Positions 62,982 through 64,000 of a DNA stretch of 64,000 nucleotides are shown here, piece after piece. The DNA lies in contig CANQCL010000006.1 of assembly GCA_947589215.1 (NCBI GenBank), positions 58,279 through 122,278 on the forward strand, in the 5' to 3' direction. The notes below the pieces were generated by a model that saw only the letters and a program-made list of their open reading frames with translations, was not told where the DNA came from and ran no database searches. Within the stretch, counting starts at the first letter, position 1. Every line of letters begins with the position of its first letter. Made by a program: the position numbers and the translations under genes. The DNA comes from an uncultured Clostridia bacterium (lineage in GTDB: Bacteria; Bacillota; Clostridia; Oscillospirales; Ruminococcaceae).

Positions 62982-63305
62982 TTAATCTAAATTATTTGGT
63001 TTTTGTGTTGGCAAAGCCATAAATTTTTCATGAATATCATCCATTACTCCATTTGCGCCTAGATTATGGTATTGTCTCCAACAATTTTCAAAGCTTTCTC
63101 TAGCATAAATAGGAGCATAATTTTTATCGAGCCATTTATTATAGTCATTAATCATTTGGCTGCGCAATAAAGCTTGAACACCTAATTTAACAGCACTAGT
63201 TTCATTGTCATTTACTTTTATCTTTTTATAAATCCATCCTATAATAGTAAATAAAGAAGGAATACCCAAAAGACAAAGAATTTGATAGAAAGTCGTAAAT
63301 TCCAT
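62982..63305 (-). CDS. Phage small membrane protein (holin-associated type)
   Basis: 107 residues. One N-terminal membrane helix (FYQILCLLGIPSLFTIIGWIYKKIK), then a conserved helical domain (SAVKLGVQALLRSQMINDYNKWLDKNYAPIYARESFENCWRQYHNLGANGVMDDI) that I recall from clostridial phages, usually beside holin genes. Function not settled. Confidence 0.7.
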   Translation of the reverse strand: MEFTTFYQILCLLGIPSLFTIIGWIYKKIKVNDNETSAVKLGVQALLRSQMINDYNKWLDKNYAPIYARESFENCWRQYHNLGANGVMDDIHEKFMALPTQKPNNLD

Positions 63306-63391
63306 ATGTTCCTCCTTATAAAATAATAAAAGTGGGCAGTAGTAAAACTACAACCCACAATAAAATAATGCTTTTATGTTTATATTTATAT

Positions 63392-63625
63392 TTACTGTTT
63401 ATCCTTTTGAACTTTCAATGTCTCTTCCCACTTCTTCCTATCTGCCTCCAATTGCCTTTGACTAGCAATATGTACTTCGTTAATGAAATCCTTCAGCACA
63501 CCCTCAACTACAAACGCAGGAAGTTTGGATTCATTTATCGCCTTTGCTACAGCAGAGATTAAATCCTCTCGTAGTAAGGTGATCGGCTTTGTTGCTTCTT
63601 TATTTTCTTTTATTTCACTGCTCAT
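63392..63625 (-). CDS. Small acidic phage-like protein, first gene of the cassette
   Basis: 77 residues, predicted helical throughout (EDLISAVAKAINESKLPAFVVEGVLKDFINEVHIASQRQLEADRKKWEETLK), a likely coiled coil. RBS GGAGGT. A hairpin (63653-63684) and a -10-like TATACT (63693-63698 region) precede it, so the operon seems to start here. Confidence 0.6.
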   Translation of the reverse strand: MSSEIKENKEATKPITLLREDLISAVAKAINESKLPAFVVEGVLKDFINEVHIASQRQLEADRKKWEETLKVQKDKQ

Positions 63626-63652
63626 ATAATTGGATACCTCCTAGATGTTTAT

Positions 63653-63684
63653 AAAACGCACTAGAATACATTCTAAGGCGTTTT
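63653..63684. promoter_or_regulatory. Hairpin in the 5' leader of the phage-like operon
   Basis: AAAACGC / GCGTTTT outer arms with inner TAGAAT / ATTCTA. The plus-strand side has a T-run, but no plus-strand gene ends here; on the minus strand it lies in the leader just before the first RBS. Confidence 0.5.
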
Positions 63685-63796
63685 GTTTTTGATAGTATAA
63701 TTTTCACTAATTACTAATAAAAATGTGACACGGTGTAGATTTGTTGCGATTATGGCAATGTCTTGATTATATATTCATCATGTTTTTGATGTGTAT

Positions 63797-63825
63797 TTGA
63801 CAAGTTACAAATAATGGTGTAATAT
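63797..63825 (+). promoter_or_regulatory. Promoter diverging from the phage-like operon
   Basis: TTGACA (63797-63802), a 17 bp spacer and TAATAT (63820-63825). A TGACAG-4-CTGTCA hairpin (63872-63887) follows directly before the ribosome binding site of the small ORF at 63906. Confidence 0.65.
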
Positions 63826-63905
63826 AAAATAGCACACTTCTCCTAAACTGCAGCTAGTATGTTTGACAACTTGACAGAAAACTGTCAGGGAAGGAGGCGA
63901 TTGGC

Positions 63906-63983
63906 ATGGCTAAAATTAGGGCGAAAGTCAGAATTAGAGTTACAACTCAAACGAGAGTTCGAGTTTACAAACGCCATCGTTGA
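63906..63983 (+). CDS. 25-residue Arg-rich peptide
   Basis: The frame has a strong GGAAGGAGG, its own promoter and a hairpin before the RBS. The peptide (MAKIRAKVRIRVTTQTRVRV then YKRHR) alternates basic and branched hydrophobic residues, which would give a two-faced beta strand with a strongly positive face. It could be a nucleic-acid-binding or membrane-active peptide, or a leader for genes beyond the window. Confidence 0.5.
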   Translation: MAKIRAKVRIRVTTQTRVRVYKRHR

Positions 63984-64000
63984 TGTGCAAAAGAGGGTGT

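Noticed and set aside
1..64000. tRNA and rRNA genes
   Set aside because: I found no T-loop/acceptor pattern or rRNA stretch by eye; a tRNA scan would be decisive.

Overview
The window looks like the chromosome of a low-to-mid GC, spore-forming, fibre-degrading gut Clostridium relative of the Ruminococcaceae/Oscillospiraceae type. Supporting signs are SpoIIE and a YlmC/YmxH-like protein (sporulation), the paired GlgC/GlgD glycogen system, RNase J, GdpP, a Trp T-box, a ferredoxin-dependent 2-oxoacid oxidoreductase and a secreted GH5 glucanase. Nearly every promoter I could place is a TTGACA/TATAAT type with a 16-17 bp spacer. I cannot fix the species from the sequence alone.

Layout. 1-8350: the end of spoIIE, then glycogen synthesis glgB-glgC-glgD-glgA. 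8490-10397: a secreted CHAP-BIG2-Fn3 protein. 10454-12984 (minus): ispE, an aminotransferase and an Lrp-type regulator in one operon. 13100-13620: a small XRE regulator with two palindromic operators. 13619-20781 (minus): a complete trp operon E-GD-C-F-B-A with a TrpGD fusion, a sigma-A promoter and a T-box whose specifier codon is UGG. 20808-21536: a Phd/Doc toxin-antitoxin pair with its operator. 21543-27213 (minus): a PASTA lipoprotein, nadC, an AI-2E family permease, a type I toxin-antitoxin locus missed by ordinary ORF calling, two small regulators and nadB. 27622-33412: a subtilase with an extra C-terminal domain, an LRR protein and a degenerate nucleotidyltransferase/phosphohexomutase fusion. 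33489-44061: housekeeping genes rnj, gdpP, rplI, dnaB, tilS and ftsH. 44224-48298: a MinD-like ATPase and a four-subunit 2-oxoacid:ferredoxin oxidoreductase. 48418-53166: a CPBP protease, a secreted beta-helix protein and a GH5 glucanase. 53256-56555: a conserved clostridial protein, a PRC-barrel protein, rpsB and tsf. 56699-63684 (minus): a compact phage-like cassette of fibre/baseplate-type proteins, holin and endolysin, with no capsid, portal or terminase gene in view. 63797-63983: a promoter and a tiny Arg-rich peptide running off the window.

Three things stand out as possibly undescribed. (1) A three-copy module (25.1, 38.1 and 45.1 kb): a ~70-residue helical protein diverges from a small RHH and/or HTH DNA-binding protein, across a spacer with inverted repeats; copy A has both regulators, B only the HTH, C only the RHH. 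(2) The type I toxin-antitoxin locus at 24.4-24.7 kb, where toxin mRNA and antisense RNA carry the same 5' segment and the toxin Shine-Dalgarno is locked in a hairpin. (3) The self-contained fibre-holin-lysin cassette, in which four different proteins end in the same (P/A)(I/M)T-x-EE-(L/V) tag.

The intergenic spaces are seeded with degenerate 7-bp-period repeats of two sequence families and a GC-rich palindrome. These repeats supply the stop codons and last residues of several genes (TrpE, TrpF and two members of the small module), so they have moved or grown actively in this lineage.
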